Of a stretch of 64,000 nucleotides of DNA, positions 61,141 to 64,000 are shown piece by piece. Below the pieces are notes generated by a model. The model saw nothing but the letters and a program-made list of their open reading frames with translations, made no database searches and was not told the origin of the DNA. How positions within the stretch are numbered: position 1 is the stretch's first letter; every line of letters starts with the position of its first letter. Both the position numbers and the translations under genes were made by a program. Source of the stretch: Casuarius casuarius (lineage: Eukaryota > Chordata > Aves > Casuariiformes > Casuariidae); assembly GCA_003342895.1 (NCBI GenBank), contig PTFA01000275.1, positions 372,001-436,000 on the forward strand. Direction: 5' to 3'.

Positions 61141-62174
61141 AAAGAGGAGTAAGAGAGCACTTTGTCAAGAAAGGCTTTATCTGTTTTGGAGTTCCTTACC
61201 ACTATGAAGTAATTGATCTTGAATCTGTCTGCATCTGTTTTCCAACAGACAAATGTAGACTGAAATACTTGCTAATGTCATTAAGTACCCAAATCGCACT
61301 AGAGAACAGATGGATCCGTTCCTGAAACATCAATATATAGTATCTGAGAAAAAATAATACATATGGACCTTAAACCTGAGATGTGGTCTCAGACTTGGGT
61401 TGCAAATACAAAACATCTTCAGAACTTCTAAGTTGCAGAAAATATCTGACAGTCTTTTATCCAATACAGAAGAAAAATGTGATACTTAACAGATAAAGAA
61501 ATTTTGGTAAAAGAAGGTCGGCTATTACAAAAGTGAACATGATGAGTCTGAAAATTATGAAATGAATTTTCTGAGAGAAAAAAGTGTGAGCAGAAAAAAG
61601 TATGAATGATAACTAGGAAATATTTAAGACATTTCTAAGCTATTCAACAACTAAAATTATAAAGTAAACTCTGCTGCAAAAGTAAATAATGAAAACATAC
61701 AGGCAAAAAACCCATGCTTTCTACAAAGCAGATGGAAATAAGCTATAAAATAGGACACCTCTTTCCCCCAATATAGAACCCTTCAGCCTATACAGGCAGA
61801 AAAACATGAAGATTTTATCAATAAATAATAAGGCAGAGGCTAGAAGAGAGTCAGTGAAAGAAGTAGAAGAACATGACAAGAATTTGGCAGAAGAACAACA
61901 CTATGTTATTGAATATAATAATAAAATAATAATAAGAATATAGTACATTTTATAAAAATTTAAAAATCTGGAAAGCAGCAATATTGAGTAGAAGTTATTT
62001 TCAGGATTATTAGTTTCTTACAGTCAAAAATGGCAGAGTCATAAAGCAGGAAATACTGTGGAAAAGTAGAGGACAGCCTCAAGCTTACTGGGTAGAACCT
62101 GAACAGACATGGCTGTGTCAAGTAACATGGGTTTTAACATGGGTTTAACATGCATTAAAACTTTCTTTTTCTAC

Positions 62175-62177
<3 letters not shown>
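61141..62177. other. AT-rich DNA, no gene seen
   Basis: Nothing recognisable apart from AAT units at 61914-61936. Confidence 0.5.

Positions 62178-62210
<33 letters not shown>
62178..62210 (-). repeat. T33 run (poly(A) on the - strand)
   Basis: Thirty-three T residues. On the - strand it is a poly(A) run lying downstream of a less AT-rich stretch with an AATAAA (complement about 62357-62364). The AATAAA is about 150 bases from the A run, too far for a normal poly(A) site, so its link to a retrocopy is tentative. Confidence 0.95.
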
Positions 62211-62213
<3 letters not shown>

Positions 62214-62412
62214 ACTAAAACCATACTTAGCTATGAAGCTAGCAGTTTGGACATGTGTATGACAAGCATACACAGAATTTACCATGTTTTCCAGTGAGCA
62301 AACCAACCTAACTGCTACTGTTGCCTTTTGTCTACCGTACAAATAGCAATGAAATATTTATTAAAGAAGGGCCTAGATTGACAGCTCCATCCACCTCCTT
62401 CCAGAGACTTCC

Positions 62413-62784
62413 CTAATCACTAAGCAGTTGCTTCTTCTTGCACTTGGTAGTTGACACCACTAAGTCATGTGGGGCCACGTATACCATGAAGAAATGCATA
62501 CAGCATCCCTGAACTGTCTGACATATCCATATGGTCCAGCAAATTTGCTTTAAGATCTCTGAGAGATTCTCATCCATCTGAAGCAGCAGCCGGGGCCTGG
62601 CAGAGTACCCAAGGGACACGAGTTGTCACTAGATGTCTTGTTTAAGCACCTAGATCTCACTCCTGCTGTTGACGGCACTGGCACAGACTCTGACAAAGCT
62701 CTAGAGAAGGTTCAGGAAAGGATTGTGAAAGTGATGGATTACAAATTTGGAAAACATGCTTATTGTCAAGGACTTAGTGAGTGA
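62413..62784. pseudogene. Open-frame-rich segment, possible retrocopy or exon, unassigned
   Basis: This segment is less AT-rich than its surroundings. The + strand is open for 74 codons (62563-62784) and reads EILIHLKQQPGPGRVPKGHE, later DGTGTDSDKALEKVQERIVK and DYKFGKHAYCQGLSE. A strong donor match, TTA|GTGAGT, lies just before its stop. The - strand is open for 68 codons (62413-62619), including LLLQMDENLSEILKQICWTI, followed by about 200 bases, an AATAAA and the A33 run. The + reading looks more like a soluble protein; the - reading has the retrocopy-like tail. I cannot decide between them and recognise neither protein. Confidence 0.22.
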
Positions 62785-63245
62785 GGTGATCAAACTGAGA
62801 TGCTAAATATAAAAATTGCTAGACATATATCAAAATGCCTCATAAGGGAATATGAGTGCAATTTAGGAAATTCTAAATGCATGGGTTTGATACCCCATCT
62901 GATGGTTTATATGCTTATGTCTGGTGTGGGGAGCAGATAGAAGTTGCTTTCAGTGTGACAAAAAAACGGTGGTTGCATTTGGGTCTACCACTTCTCAGGT
63001 ACATTTCCTCTCTATGATGAAGTAATTCCGTGGCAGCCTCCCACAGGTAAAAATGTTATATGTACATATACATCTTAGCTTTGTTTGTCATCTACTTAAC
63101 TTCTGTCTCCTTACTGTTTAGAGATCTGCAAGATGCATGCCAAAAACATCATAACTGCAGAACTGAAACAAATCCTATTTCTTTTACTACTTTGTAATGC
63201 ATGGTATACATCTTTTTTTTAATGCAAGCATCATTCCAAAATTAT

Positions 63246-63270
63246 CATACATACATATATATATATATAT
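63246..63270. repeat. CATA/AT microsatellite
   Basis: CATACATACA followed by about eight AT units. Confidence 0.93.
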
Positions 63271-63820
63271 GAACAGATAATCATATTGTAAATAAAATCA
63301 CAAAAATTTAATCCCTGTATTTTAATAGAAGGTATTTCAAAATGTCTAAATGATAAACACGAACGAAAAATGTGGATTTATTGTAATTTAATGAATTAGA
63401 AATATCGATAACAATAAATAGTTTTACTAGAAACTGGTTGCTTTCTTTGTAAACCCTAGAACTGGCCGTCTGAATCTCAAAATGAATAAGCAACATTCAG
63501 GTTTTGAAGAAGGAAATGTTGAGCCTCCACAGAGGCTGTGACAAGATTTTCCTAGTGACTGCAGGCGTGCTGCTCAGGGACTTCCGAGAATCCCTGAGGA
63601 AAACCAGTAAAGAAAATGGTCTTATAACAAGCACTGTTTTGACATTTTGAGGGCTTTCTAGCATACCTAATCCCCTGGCTGTTATAATAACTTCTGTTTA
63701 AATACTATAGATCCTATTGAGAGAAACTTATTATTGCAACAAGTGGCAGTATTTGTAAGACAGAGTTTATAAAGGAATATCCCTGTCTAGAGAGGCATTT
63801 GGCTCAAGACCTTTACAGTC

Positions 63821-63864
63821 TCCCTAGGAGTTACCAGATATTACACTCCCCTAGGAGTTATCAG
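63821..63864. repeat. 26-base-period direct duplication
   Basis: TCCCTAGGAGTTACCAGA at 63821 recurs as CCCCTAGGAGTTATCAGA at 63847, with two differences. Confidence 0.85.
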
Positions 63865-64000
63865 AATTGACTAAAGTAACTTTTTTATTTTGAAAATCAA
63901 GTTATAATTTTTGCAGCAAATTGAGTGACTCCCTAAGCATTTTGTATCAGATTCCCCACAGAAGGTTCACTGATAGGTATCCTGTGAATTGTTCTACACA

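Larger units (their letters stand above)
62785..64000. other. AT-rich DNA, no gene seen
   Basis: Contains an AT/CATA microsatellite (63246-63270) and a 26-base-period duplication (63821-63864). No gene is visible up to the window end. Confidence 0.5.

Noticed and set aside
1..64000. A CRISPR array, operon, phage or other microbial system
   Set aside because: The tandem repeats have two copies or are microsatellites. There are no ribosome-binding sites, no dense gene packing and no spacer-repeat pattern. Composition and CR1 fragments indicate a bird genome.
1..64000. tRNA, rRNA, snRNA or known microRNA genes
   Set aside because: No internal promoter boxes with a cloverleaf, no rRNA blocks and no mature microRNA sequence that I recognise on either strand.

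Overview
This window looks like vertebrate, most probably avian, nuclear DNA. It is AT-rich and poor in CpG, has no bacterial gene organisation, and carries simple-sequence tracts and fragments of CR1-type LINEs, including a clear bird-style CR1 3' piece at about 53.67-53.84 kb. No whole gene, rRNA, tRNA, CRISPR array or known small RNA is recognisable. Most of the 64 kb reads as intron or gene-desert DNA. Two single N bases (4597 and 51982) sit inside long homopolymers, so they are sequencing ambiguities.

Layout. (1) 0-17 kb: a CR1-like reverse-transcriptase scrap at the left edge, a 29-bp tandem duplication at 0.95 kb, an unclassified repeat-like block at 4.8-5.7 kb, and two further + strand CR1-like fragments at 11.7 and 13.3-14.3 kb. 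(2) 16.85-17.33 kb: an isolated CpG- and GC-rich island with a late AATAAA, possibly a solo LTR or an unannotated first exon. (3) 17.3-45 kb: mostly featureless AT-rich DNA, with a hairpin at 17.77 kb, a TA/CA-rich low-complexity block at 20.5 kb, a 36-bp tandem repeat at 23.96 kb, a poly(A) retrocopy-like signature at 26.26 kb, a long CTTTT array at 33.45 kb and G-runs at 35.85 kb. (4) 45.3-46.9 kb: two - strand segments that look like coding exons. (5) 47.5-48.1 kb: a - strand CR1-like reverse-transcriptase remnant. (6) 51.9 kb: a pyrimidine tract of nearly 100 bases. (7) 53.7-58 kb: the CR1 3' fragment with a perfect 25-bp palindrome, an exon-like segment on the - strand at 54.4-54.6 kb, and three small exon-like segments on the + strand between 55.86 and 57.93 kb, the last two phase-compatible. 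(8) 62.1-62.8 kb: a T33 run, an AATAAA and open frames that may be a processed retrocopy.

How it fits together. The only well-supported elements are decayed CR1-clade LINE pieces and simple repeats. The exon-like segments are the best candidates for real gene content, but I do not recognise their proteins and none is proven. The longest open frames (169, 145 and 144 codons) are about what chance gives in DNA of this composition. I found no convincing undescribed biological system. The most useful leads are the exon candidates, the CpG island and the poly(A)-linked retrocopy signatures.
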